This document shows positions 1-10,730 of a stretch of 64,000 bases of DNA, piece by piece. Every line of letters starts with the position of its first letter. Within the stretch, counting starts at the first letter, position 1. The stretch lies in the NCBI RefSeq assembly GCF_905220565.1, contig NC_059399.1, positions 6,727,501-6,791,500 of the forward strand, read 5' to 3'. A program made the position numbers and the translations under genes. A model generated the notes under the pieces. It ran no database searches. It was not told where the DNA came from and was given only the letters and a program-made list of their open reading frames with translations. This DNA comes from Melitaea cinxia. Its lineage: Eukaryota > Arthropoda > Insecta > Lepidoptera > Nymphalidae.

Positions 1-123
1 CTGTGACTGCTGCGCCGACGCGTCCTCAGTTGTTGTATTTTTACTCAATTATCACAGTCATCGTTCTTAAGGATGTTATTCCAGTCATGTATCGAAGCCT
101 ACACACACATTTTTTATAATATA

Positions 124-412
124 CTAGCTGACCCGGCGAACTTCGTATCGCCTAAAACAAACTTTATCGTATGGTATTAAAGTTCAAATTGACTTTTAAG
201 TATTATCACAAATCTTTTGTATGGGAGTATAGAAAAGTGTTGTTTTTAGACTTTTTCAGGAAATTTAAATTTTTTTTTTAGAATTTTTCTCTCCGTAAGA
301 ACCATCCTCGTACTTCAAGGAATATTTTAAAAAAGAATTAGCGAAATCGGTCCAACCGTTCTCGAGTTTTGCGCTTAGCAACACATTCAGCGACTCATTT
401 TTATATTATAGA
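124..412 (-). mobile_element. Non-autonomous Helitron
   Basis: On the minus strand it begins A|TCTATAATATAAAAAT and ends GGGTCAGCTAG|T, with a GGCGA..TTCGCC-type hairpin just before the CTAG end. This is the 5'-TC / hairpin / CTRR-3' layout of Helitrons, inserted between A and T. No ORF. Confidence 0.7.
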
Positions 413-418
413 TATATA

Positions 419-1810
419 TCTCTATATATATAAAAGCGAAAGGTCACTCACTCATCACGAAATCTCCGAAACTATAACACCTACAAACTTGAAATTTGGC
501 AGGTAGGCTCCTTATAAGACCTAGGCATCCGCTAAGAACGAATTTTACGAAACTCGACCCCTAAGGGGGTAAAACGGGGGTCGAAAGTTTGTATGAAAGT
601 CCTATGCTTTTGAAGTAAGAGACTCGAAATTTAAAATATATGCTTTATAGATGGTGAGAAGGTGTCCAAATAATGTATCTTTAGAAATCAACCCCCTCTT
701 GGGGTTAAAACGGGGGATGGTAGGTTGACTCGCTTATCACGAAATCTCCGAAACTATAACAGCTACAAACTTAAAATTTGGCAAATAGGTTCCTTATAGG
801 GCGTAGACATTTGTTGAGAACGCATTTTACGAAACTCGATCCCTTAAGGGATAAAACGGGGGTTGGAAGTTTGTATGAAAGTCCTATGTTTTTGAAGTAA
901 GAGACTTGAAATTTAAAATGTATGCTTTATAGATGGTGAGAAGGTGTCCAAATAATATATCTTTAGAAATCATCTCTCTTTTGGGGTTAAAACGGGGGAT
1001 GGTAGGTTGACTCACTCATCACGAAATCTCCGAAACTATAACAGCTACAAACTTGAAATTTGGTAGGTAGGTTCCTTATAAGGTATAGACATCTGCTAAG
1101 AATGAATTTTACGAAACTCAACCCCTAAGGGGGTAAAACGGGGGTTGGTAGTTTGTTTGAAAGTCCTATGTTTTTGAAGCAAGAGACCTGAAATTTAAAA
1201 CGTGTGCTTTATAGATGGTGAGATGGTGTCTAAATAATGTATCTTTAGAAATCAACTCCCTTTTGGGGTTAAAACGGGGGATGGTAGGTTGACTCACTCA
1301 TCACGAAATCTTCGAAACTATAACAGCTTCAAACTTGAAATTTGGCAAGTATGTTTCTAATAGGGCGTAGATATTTGCAAAGAACTGATTTTACGAAACC
1401 CCACCCCTGATGGAATAAAACGGGGGTTTAAACTTTATATGAAAGTCCTATGTTTTTGAAGTGAGAGACTTGAAATTTAAAATGTATGCTCTATAAATGG
1501 TGAGAAGGTGTCCGAATAATGTATCTTTAGAAATCAACTCCCTTTTGGGGTAAAAACGGGAGATGGTAGGTTGACTCACTCATCACGAAATCTCCGAAAC
1601 TATAACAGCTACAAACTTGAAATTTGGTAGGTAGGTTCCTTATAGGGTACAGACATCTGCTAAGAATGAATTTTACGAAACTCAACCCCTACGGGGGTAA
1701 AACGGGGGTTGGTAGTTTGTTTGAAAGTCCTATGTTTTTGAAGCAAGAGACCTGAAATTTAAAACGTGTGCTCTATAGATGGTGAGTAGGTGTCCAAATA
1801 ATGCATCGTA
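419..1810 (+). repeat. 282-bp tandem array (five units) behind a Helitron-like 5' end
   Basis: It starts with a Helitron-type TCTATATATATAAAAG end. The anchor CGAAATCT then recurs at 458, 740, 1022, 1304 and 1586, a constant 282-bp period; the last unit stops near 1810. Units 3 and 5 share a set of variants, and so do 2 and 4. A single diverged unit lies at 56450-56640. Confidence 0.85.
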
Positions 1811-1811
1811 A

Positions 1812-2446
1812 TCTATATGTATAAAAGAGAAAGGTAATTGACTCACTCATCACGAGAACTCAAAAACCGCTGGATGGTCCATCCATTCAGGATGGACAAA
1901 GATGAAATTTGGCAGGGAGGTAGATTATAGTTAGTAGACGTCCACCGCCACGGGGGTTTAATTGAGGTTGATAGTTTGTATGAAACATATACAGCAGCTA
2001 TACGTTCGCCTTAAAGGCTATTTATACTGCAGTCTGAAAATAAAACTAAAAATGTGGTATATAGAGAGGTTTTATAAAAATAACTGTTAAATTATACTAA
2101 ATTGTGCCTTTCAAAAAGTTACTCAGTGTGATAAGTATTTCAAGTGACTGAAATAAAAAATAATTTGCGTTAAACATCTTAATAGTAACTCATATCTTTA
2201 TAACCAAGCGGACGTAGTCGCGTGCAACAGTTAGTGTATTATAAAACAAACTGCCCAAAAGTGTATCTGATCGATTCCCTCAAAATGTACTGAAAGGATT
2301 TTTATGCGGTTTCACCAATGGAGGGCTTCAAGGGAAAGATTAACGGATCGGCTAAGCCAATTTTGATGAGAGTTTCACTGGAAGTTTGCCGAAAAAACTT
2401 TGTGACATACTGATTTCAACGCGGGCGAAGCCGCGGGCACAGCTAG
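1812..2446 (+). mobile_element. Non-autonomous Helitron
   Basis: Begins A|TCTATATGTATAAAAG and ends GCGGGCGAAGCCGCGGGCACAG plus CTAG|T. The GCGG..CCGC hairpin sits about 10 nt before the CTAG terminus. No transposase. The 3' half is repeated at 57335-57556. Confidence 0.7.
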
Positions 2447-2527
2447 TATATATATATGTATATGTAGTTTTTGTTGAGGTAGGTCACGATACGATGTTCC
2501 CTGCTTTATATGTACAGAAGGTACACA

Positions 2528-2690
2528 ACTAAATAATACTGCTTACAAATAGTGTTATCTTCCTGTGGTGAGTAGGATGACAAGAGTTCCTGGGTCGAAG
2601 TTAGTCAGTCAGAAAGGTCAGCAACGCGCTTGCGATGCTTTTGGTGTTACAGGCGTCTATAGGTTACGGGAATCGCTTACCATTATGAAA
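2528..2690 (+). repeat. SINE-B-type repeat, partial
   Basis: Matches internal sequence of the copies at 5565, 27275, 28975 and 60655 (TTCCTGT-GGTGAGTAG..CTTGCGATGCTT..GGTGTTACAGGCGTCTATA). The short ORF here is not a gene. Confidence 0.6.
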
Positions 2691-5564
2691 AAGTTATATC
2701 CATGCAAGCACAAGATTGATAGAAATGTCATCAATTTAACACACATAACACAAAAACGTAACTTCAAATCAACTAAATCGTAAATTATGTCCGAATGTAC
2801 CGAACAATGAAGTTTTCAACATTTTTGGTGTAATGTACGTTACAAAAAAAAACACGTTTTAAAAATGTAGTTATGTTAACCTTAAATATTTGTAGTTCAA
2901 AGTCCACGTGTGCTAGCTGTCGTGGGTATGGGTCATGTGGACGGTATAACAAAATATTATGGCAAAATGAAGCAAGAAGATATAGTGCCATTACTTTTGT
3001 AAGTCTTAAACTTATAAAATTGTCTTCACATAAAATTAATTTGAATATAAATTAGAAAAATTCTAATAATAAAATGTTTAAGTATCTTTTTATTACCCTT
3101 GCGATACATAATAATATTATATGGGCATTTACTATCTAAGCTTTTTTTTTTAGCATAAAGCAAATATTATTTTTATTTTCAGCGACTAGTATGAGCAACC
3201 AATAAGTAATAGGTACATACTTCATTTTATTATTAAGGTGAGACATTGCCTACATGATATTATTATAATTTATACTAATTTTATAAAGCTGAAGAGCTTT
3301 TTTGTTTGAATGCGCTAATCAAGAACTAATGGTTCGAATTGAAAAAATATTTTTATATTGGATAGTATTTTTACCGAGGATGGCTACAAGCTATTTGTGT
3401 ACTTACATTTTTTTTCTCAAATTAACGGAAATGTAACCGCGGGGCATAGCTACTTTATGGGCATCGGTCACGTACCTAATTATTCTATTAAATTAAAAAA
3501 AAAATTGTCTACTAAGTAAAAAATTTATTTTCTATTAATAGTAACAATAATCTATGAAGCTATTAAGTACAATTTTTTCTGCAAAGTTCTTTTTAAATCT
3601 TACTTGTAGTAATGAAAATTAATGTATCTATATTTTTTTATAAATTCGTGATTGACCCCACTTTGATCAGAAACGACCTTAGGCCTCTGTTATACGACCT
3701 TTTTTATCGTTAAGAAAAGTTGAAGTAAAAAGAAAATTTTGAGTAAATTTGCATGTTTGTCTCTATAATCAAAATAGACAATAAAAAACATAACAAAACC
3801 GTTTCTTTTAAAACAACATCTTATTGTTTTTACCAAATAAATAAACTTTCGTTGCTTCTAAAATCCTATTGATACATTTTCTATTTGCAGAGTTCCGCAA
3901 CGCCCATTTTACTACATTGTATTGAGTAAAGGAATTAAATTCACGTTATATTTCTTTATATTTTCTTTTTTGTATAGAATTTTATTTGGTTAATAAAATA
4001 TTTTTGTGTATATCAAATGTTTGTGATACTATTTTGTTGTAATAAAATTACTTTTACCAATATTTAAAAAAAATTACGTTTCATTAGTAGTTAACTCGGC
4101 TATAACTTAATTAAGAACTTAAGATATCTTGTTCTAGAGTCTAGAACTCTAGAGGAATTTTTCAAAAAGGACACCATTTCTCATACTCGGTGATAAGAAA
4201 GTAGTCACTACTCATAGTTTAAGTGGCGACTGTAATAAAAGGTTGGGCCCAAGCGTAGAAACGGACTTCGATCGCTATAGAAAATAGTGTCCCGAAAATG
4301 TCGACGAAATAGCGTAGCGCTGCGATCGCTAAGTTGTCTCAATAAAAGCGCGGGCTGTTGTGCGCTAATTTGTTAGTTCGATCATTTTATTAGACATTCG
4401 AAGGTGCATAAATTCCCAACAAGCTGAAAAACCGTTTCTGAGATACAACAATTCAAAAAGTTGTAAAAGTTGTTATCGTCATATTATACACACGTTTCTA
4501 TGCAAAAGCGTACAGATGTTGTTTCGAATTTACTCTAGCGTATAAATTGAGAGACTGGGTTTTATTTTACTTGATATTGTTTTAGTTTTAACTTATGTAT
4601 ATTTAAAGTATAAGTTACAATGACCGATAGAAAAAAAATTCAACATATATAACAACTCCAGAGATGTATACGTGGCGAACTCATGCGAAAATTGCGCATA
4701 AATTGAAAAGAAAAATCAGAATACAGTGGTTAAACTTCGATAATTCGCAAAAAAGGACATGCCTTTCGGATCAGATAGTACTAAATAATAATTATAGAGA
4801 AGACTGTCTTATTTATAAGTCTGTGAGGTGTTATTGTTTACATATTTTTAACCATGGGCATTAATTTAATTCACAATAAAGATTCATTCAGAAGTAGACG
4901 ATATTACACGTAACAATCTATTTCAACGCAGCAATGCTGCGATAGGAAGCTTAGTATAAAACTTCACAGTTAATATAACACTTATACATTTTGATAATCT
5001 TAATATTTTGTTCACATTTATTGTAAATGTACTTTAACTAGAATATTTACGATGTTTACCTATTAATAATATTCGAATATGAAATTACCTGTAATATAAT
5101 TAAAAAAGGTTCTGAATAGAGAAATATTTGCCAGATAGTGAAGTTTAAAGCGGAATGAAAACATATCAGAAACTTAACCGTTTCATATCGTTATACATTC
5201 AATAAGCTACAGATATTGAGACTTTATCAGTAAGATGTGAAATTGTTTTTATAAGATCAATATTTTAACATCCCACTTCAGCTACTTGTACTCATATGCA
5301 CATGGCATAAACAGCTAACTTCATAGAGACAACTTACCGTCGGCAGCGCGACTGGTGGCTGAAAAATGAACTATAATTATGTACAAGTTTTTAGGGACAG
5401 GCGGGCTATGCTTTTTTAGTACGTAGCGATCGTTCTCCTTCTCTCTATGCTCCACGTTCTAGATATTACACAAATACGAAAAAGAAACAAAACGAACGGT
5501 CTGGCGATCTAAGCAATTCTTTTTTTTAGTGTAAGATATAGCGTTATTAGTGCAAGTTAAAGGT
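2691..5564. other. AT-rich intergenic DNA, no gene seen
   Basis: No coding exon or full transposon recognised. Short ORFs near 2.8-3.0 kb and 4.7 kb show no domain. A GC-richer patch at 4210-4350 is unexplained. Confidence 0.5.
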
Positions 5565-5805
5565 TTAAAGCCCGACTGGGGTAGTTCCTCGACCTCACAG
5601 AAGATCACAGCTAAACAACACTGTTTTCAAGCAGTGTTGTGTTCCTATTGGTGAGAAATATGACCAGAGCTCCTGGGAGGAATTGGGGGTGGGGTCGGCA
5701 ACGCGTTTGCGATACTTCTGGTGTTGCAGGAGTCTATAAGTTACGGTAATCGCTTACCGTTAGGTGAGCCAGACGCTTGTTTTGCCGACCTAGTTGTTTA
5801 AAAAA
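5565..5805 (+). repeat. SINE-B-type repeat
   Basis: Runs from GCCCGACTGGGGTAGT to a GCCGACCTAGTTGTTT end followed by an A-run. Same family as 28975-29260 and 60655-60935. Confidence 0.7.
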
Positions 5806-5901
5806 AAAACAACATTTACTGTATCGATACGAACAGCCGCGATTTATGTTTCGGTTTTAGAGTTTTATTGTTTCAATTAATTATAATTTAATCAATTTTT
5901 T

Positions 5902-6316
5902 AACCGACTTCAAAAAAGGAGGAGGTTACTCAATTCGACTGTATATATATATTTTTATGTATGTTCGGGGACAACTTCGTCGTTTATGAACCGATTTTGA
6001 TAATTCTTTTTTTTTTTGTTGGAAAGGAGATATCCTAAGTGAGGTACCATGATAAGGAAACCAAGATCTGATGATAGGACCCCAGAGAAATCGAGAGAAA
6101 CCCTCGAAAATCCGCATAACTTTTTACTGGGTTACCGATTTTGATGATTTTTAATTTAATCGAAAGCCGATGTATATCATGTGGTCACATTTAAATTTCA
6201 TCGAGACCTGATTACAACTTTTAGAGTAACCTTTGATAATGCGTATTTACTTGACTATTTTTTCGTCTACCAACGTTATATTACGTCGATGTAATTGAAG
6301 TCGGTTTTATAAAGTG
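5902..6316 (-). repeat. GAAGTCGG-ended interspersed repeat
   Basis: Begins AACCGACTTC and ends GAAGTCGGTTT, a short terminal inverted repeat shared by all copies in this window. Internal text (CGATTTTGATAATT, CCCAGAGAAATCGAG) matches the other copies. It contains only a shadow ORF. Confidence 0.7.
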
Positions 6317-6589
6317 TCACTGTAATCGTTATTAAGAAGGAAATTTATGTCGCGTGTGGGAGCTGAGAAAAAAAATTTTAGACACAAAATGATTTTAATG
6401 GGCCTTCATGGATGGAATCAATCATTTTAGCAAAGAAAAAAATCGTTTAATTCTTTAATTACTTATTAGGATTTATATTAGAATAGAGACAAATGCGCTT
6501 GAATATAAAATCAAGCGCGGGTCTTATATCCATGATGAGACTCGTTTAATGCAACCGCCTTCATGTGCGCCTCTCGCTACTAGGTAACC

Positions 6590-7215
6590 ACAGTTTTCTA
6601 TTTAAGTAGTACAGAAAAGATAATATATTGTAACATATATAAATGTTACTAATTTGTTTGGTGCGTAATTGCACTTATCTTTTGCTAGGCGTTGTCACTA
6701 TTAGCGCGTGTTCTAGCATATTCTCGCGTGTTTCTTGTGACTTAGGGTAGTGCGTAAACAACCATAGGTGGGGGTCCGCTGAGTAGGGTAGGCTCAACGG
6801 TATTTAAGCGCTGGTGGTGTGTGGCTCCTTCCTTTTCCTTGGTCTTCAGGCTCGGCCAGGATCAGAGTGCGATTTTGTTGGAGTTCTTGGCGTGGCGGTC
6901 ACGGGCGGTGCTGTTGGTGCCTGTTAATACCACGTGGCAAGACAATTGTGGGTTACTCGCTGGGATCCCAAAAATACAGATTTACGATTACTATTACCAT
7001 AGTACGCATTATTAGAAACCTAACCTCTGGCATGAAGATTATATTTTTAACCCAGTCGTGATAATTCTCCTGCCTCCGGTTGTCATCGCGGGAGTGGATG
7101 GTGCTGTGGAATTGTGTAGTCGACGAATCTCGAGAGTCGGCGTGAGTTCATCCGGTGGTGCTACGGCGGAGCCACGTGTTCACGGAATCCAGTTGACGGT
7201 AAGTGACCGTAGTTA
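6590..7215 (+). other. LTR- or promoter-like block
   Basis: Less AT-rich than its flanks. It holds a TATTTAA box near 6800, then a GC-rich leader and a good splice donor (GACG|GTAAGT) near 7199. This could be an LTR with its 5' leader or a non-coding first exon. Two overlapping ORFs at 6819-7061 look like chance. No matching second LTR seen. Confidence 0.3.
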
Positions 7216-8028
7216 ACCTCCACCCATGAGCCAGAAACATTACGAACGTTTAATTCTCAGAAGTAAGTTAAAGTTCATATAAATCTGTGTAAAACCAAAT
7301 TTTTTCGGTAAAATCCAGGATATTGAATAACTTTGTATTAAATTACTTTCTAATTATTGTCTTTTTTAATTTTGACCTACAAATCCAATTGTAATTAGCT
7401 AACCATTAATTTTTTTTACCTCTCTCTAGTTTAGTTCGTCGCGTAAAAAAGAACTATTTTCTCCTTCTCTCTTAATCTTATTTTTTTTTTACGCGCGACA
7501 ATATAGGCATAATATGCTGTACCTGCCAGGTGCGATTTTTGAAGTAAAACTTCTTTACACACCCTTGACTTGGGGAGTGTAAGCTATTGAATGCGTGACG
7601 AGAGCGTTACGAAAAGTGTGATTGGGTGAGTCGAACAGAAGTTGAGAGTGAGAGATAAGTTAGTGAAGATAGAAAAAGAGAGAGAGAAAGTTACGTTTCG
7701 TAAGTTTTACTTCAGACGTATGGTCTAAAAAACACGTATTTTTTTCTAAGAAAATTAGACCTTTCATTACTTTACTTACTATTAGATTTAAATTTTGTGT
7801 TTGAGATTGTTTTGAGACTACATCACCACATATTGAATTGTTTTTAAAATATTAGTATTAAATCGAGCTATTTAGTTATGCCCTACCAAGACCTTTTTAT
7901 TTACCCGCGCTTCTTCCTTTATTTATTGCTATTAGACTTTAAACTCAATTCTACGACTAGTCTTTGGTAGAGTAAATATGACAATTATGTTGTAACATTC
8001 TTCTTAATTTGTTTTGGTTGAGAGTAGA
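7216..8028. other. AT-rich intergenic DNA
   Basis: Pyrimidine tracts and AT-rich sequence; no gene or repeat recognised. Confidence 0.4.
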
Positions 8029-8539
8029 TATGTACCTACTAGTAATGTGCTGGATCGTCAAAAATGTATATCCGCGGATACGGATCCGGATACGGATTTT
8101 TATTTACTCACTCAATCGGTGTTGGTGCGTGACCTTGAAACGATAGTTGACGACGTAGAATATATAGCCCAAAGAAATTTGTTCGTATACTGTAGCTAGT
8201 AAAAACCAATATTCTTTAAGTAATTCCAAAAACCTGTGTTTAATTTTTTTATTAGGTACAGCTTCTGCGTGGAACTTCGTCCGCGTGGAAGAGAGGCGCG
8301 CACAATACTTGATCATTATTTTGCTGCGATGTTATTTTAAAAACTGCGATATCTTCTGAGGTACTCATTGAAATCGAATTATGTAAAAGGCTATTATGTT
8401 TTAAATTAAATACTTGTGATGAATAACGTATTTATTTAGATGAGGATTAATAAAATGTTTATGAAAACATCTTCGCAAATAATGCATTATTTTAGAACAA
8501 ACTTGGTTAGCATAAAAGAGGTTATAGTGAGCCAACCTT

Positions 8540-8879
8540 AAAAGATATATATATACTATCTCGGACTTTTTTTAAGAACTTTTAAAAAGGACCAATTCTG
8601 TCATACATGATTTTTGCGAAACTTTAACTGTTTTCACAGCGCACGTTGCGGAAGCTCTCAAAAGGAAAAAAGAACCCCCGATTTTAAAACATTCTTCATT
8701 GGTGCTCCACTCCTTTTGGTCTTAGCGTGATGATATATAGCCTATAATCTTCTTCGATAAATGTGCTATCTAACACAAAAATAATTTTTCAAATCGGACC
8801 AGCAGTTTCTGAGATTAGCGCGTTCAAACAAACAAACAATCAAACAAACGAACAAACTCTTCAGATTTATAAGTATAGA
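8540..8879 (-). mobile_element. Helitron-like fragment
   Basis: On the minus strand it starts A|TCTATACTTATAAATCTGAAGAG, then TTTGTT runs and CTCAGAAACTGCTGGTCCGA, text common to Helitron-like repeats here. The 3' end is eroded. Confidence 0.45.
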
Positions 8880-8889
8880 TAATACGTAT

Positions 8890-9346
8890 CTTACGTATCT
8901 ACGTTATCTTACGTATACATAATACGTATCTTTTGGACTATTTTTTCGTCGATTTACGTTTGTATTATACCGCATAACTTTTCACTGACTACACCGATTT
9001 TGATAATTCTTATTTTAATCGAAAGCTGTTGTTTGTCTTGTAGTTTCATTTAAATTTGATGGATATAATGAGTAAACTTTAATGACGGGTATTTATGTAA
9101 CGGTGTACGCGTCGTTTTTCGTAACTTATTTTTTCGTTTACGTTATAAGAATCTACTTCGGTTTGAACTATCGTATAACGTAGTGAGCTATATTATCCAC
9201 TAGAGGGAAGTGACAGTTTATTGTTTGTAAAAAAAATTATAATTCTTGTTTTAATCCCGTCGTCCCATTTAAATTTGATCGAGATCTGATAACTACTTTT
9301 GTAATTGAAGTCGGTTTTTTTCGTTTGCGAAAAACACAATTATTTA
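8890..9346 (-). repeat. GAAGTCGG-ended repeat, partial
   Basis: Ends ATTGAAGTCGGTTTTTTTCG, and internal text matches other copies. The other end is truncated. Confidence 0.6.
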
Positions 9347-9834
9347 GCAACCAGGTCCAGGAAACGTTGGACATCTAAAAAGCTTAATAAACCGCGATAA
9401 AATCCGAAAAAGTTGTTTCAGTAAAAAAGTTGTGTTTTTCATTTTCTTATATTTTTAAAAGTAATGTCATAACTTCCTATGTGTAATAGCGATCTCGTAA
9501 GATAGTTGATTTAGTATCTTTGAGTTATATACTATAAGTATCGTAACTTATTAGAAGATATGTTTGCAATTTAAGATGCCCTATATTTATTTTTGAGAAA
9601 TAAAAAATACTCGAAAAGATTTTTTTAAATTATGCTACTTAATCACATAATCTATGTTATTTATGCAGCATTTTATTCTGTCAATTGAATATGGAAATTA
9701 ATAAAAGATCCGTAAAAGATCCGTGATAAAAGTGTACAGATACGGATCTCATTTTTCCTTCGGATACGGATATCCGGGACATCACTAGTATGTACCTTCA
9801 ATATACAGTACGTTCCACTGAATGTTCGCAACGA

Positions 9835-10204
9835 CTGTAGCAACCTCTTAAATCGTTCCACAAAAGGCACCATGGTACCGTGGTCGTCGCAAGCATTGAG
9901 GTGAGAAATTCATTGGTCACAAGCGATCGCTCGACGTCGTAGATGACGTCATTGCTCGCGACTACATCGCGGCCACTTCGCCCACAAAATATTGCCTTAG
10001 CTTAGGTGGAACGATAGAAAGGGCTTTGTAGTCGTTGCGGTCGCTATTTGGAACGCAGCCTGTGTCATCGTTGTCAGCTGATTCAGTAATGTTAATAATG
10101 TTATGTTGGTACCTGTTTGTTTTTCTATCGGTGATTGTTTAATTTTTATAAAAAAGTTTATTAATAAATAAAAATTGATTCATTAAACACTTTTTAAAAT
10201 CAAA
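9835..10204 (+). promoter_or_regulatory. SUMF1 proximal promoter / 5' UTR region
   Basis: A GC-enriched stretch (about 9840-10080) directly upstream of the SUMF1 start, in contrast to its AT-rich surroundings. It holds a perfect CRE palindrome TGACGTCA at 9944-9951 and an initiator-like TCAGTA near 10083. No clear TATA box. The transcription start is not determined. Confidence 0.5.
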
Positions 10205-10730
10205 ATGCTGTTAGCATTTGTTTTATTAAGTTTTCTACAAGTTAATGTAATAAGTAACAAAGAAACTCAGTGTGGATGTAATGTAAATAGAGATAAAACT
10301 GAATCTAATATCAGAAAACAAAGTCCTTATAACACAATACTGACAAACCAATGTCCAATTAAGTATCAGAATAAAAAAGAGGAATATGGCACTACAGACA
10401 TGGTCCTGGTACCACGAAATACCTATCAGTATGGTACTGATGACATTGTTATTGATAGTGATAACGAAGGGCCAAAACGATTAGTGTTAGTAGAAAGTTT
10501 TTACATAGATAAGTTTGAAGTTTCAAACAAGGATTTCAGTATTTTTACTGAATCTACGAATTATAAGACTGAAGCAGAAAAATTTGGTGATAGTTTTGTG
10601 TTCACTCTTTTTCTTAATAATACTGTTAAGGAAAAATTAAAAGATTATCGCGTTATGCAAGCCCCATGGTGGTATAAAGTTTCTGGAACAAACTGGAAAA
10701 ATCCTAATGGACCAGATACAAATATATTTG
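10205..10730 (+). CDS. SUMF1: SUMF1 coding exon 1
   Basis: Codes for residues 1-175 and the first base of codon 176: signal peptide, CGC motif and the first half of the FGE domain up to GPDTNIF. The donor is G|GTATGT. The open frame runs on to 11014 only by reading into intron 1 and a SINE. Confidence 0.95.

Larger units (their letters stand above)
8029..9797. mobile_element. hAT-like element with target-site duplication, composite
   Basis: Terminal inverted repeat CTAGTRATGT..CGGAT, followed on each side by GGATACGGAT-type subterminal motifs. It is bounded by TATGTACCT at 8029-8037 and again at 9789-9797. The 8-9 bp duplication and the TAGTRATG end suggest hAT. The interior holds no transposase but two nested repeats: a Helitron-like piece (about 8540-8879) and a GAAGTCGG copy (about 8890-9346). 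Confidence 0.55.

Noticed and set aside
458..1810. CRISPR-like regular repeats
   Set aside because: Units are 282 bp, contiguous and without spacers, in an animal genome; this is a tandem array.
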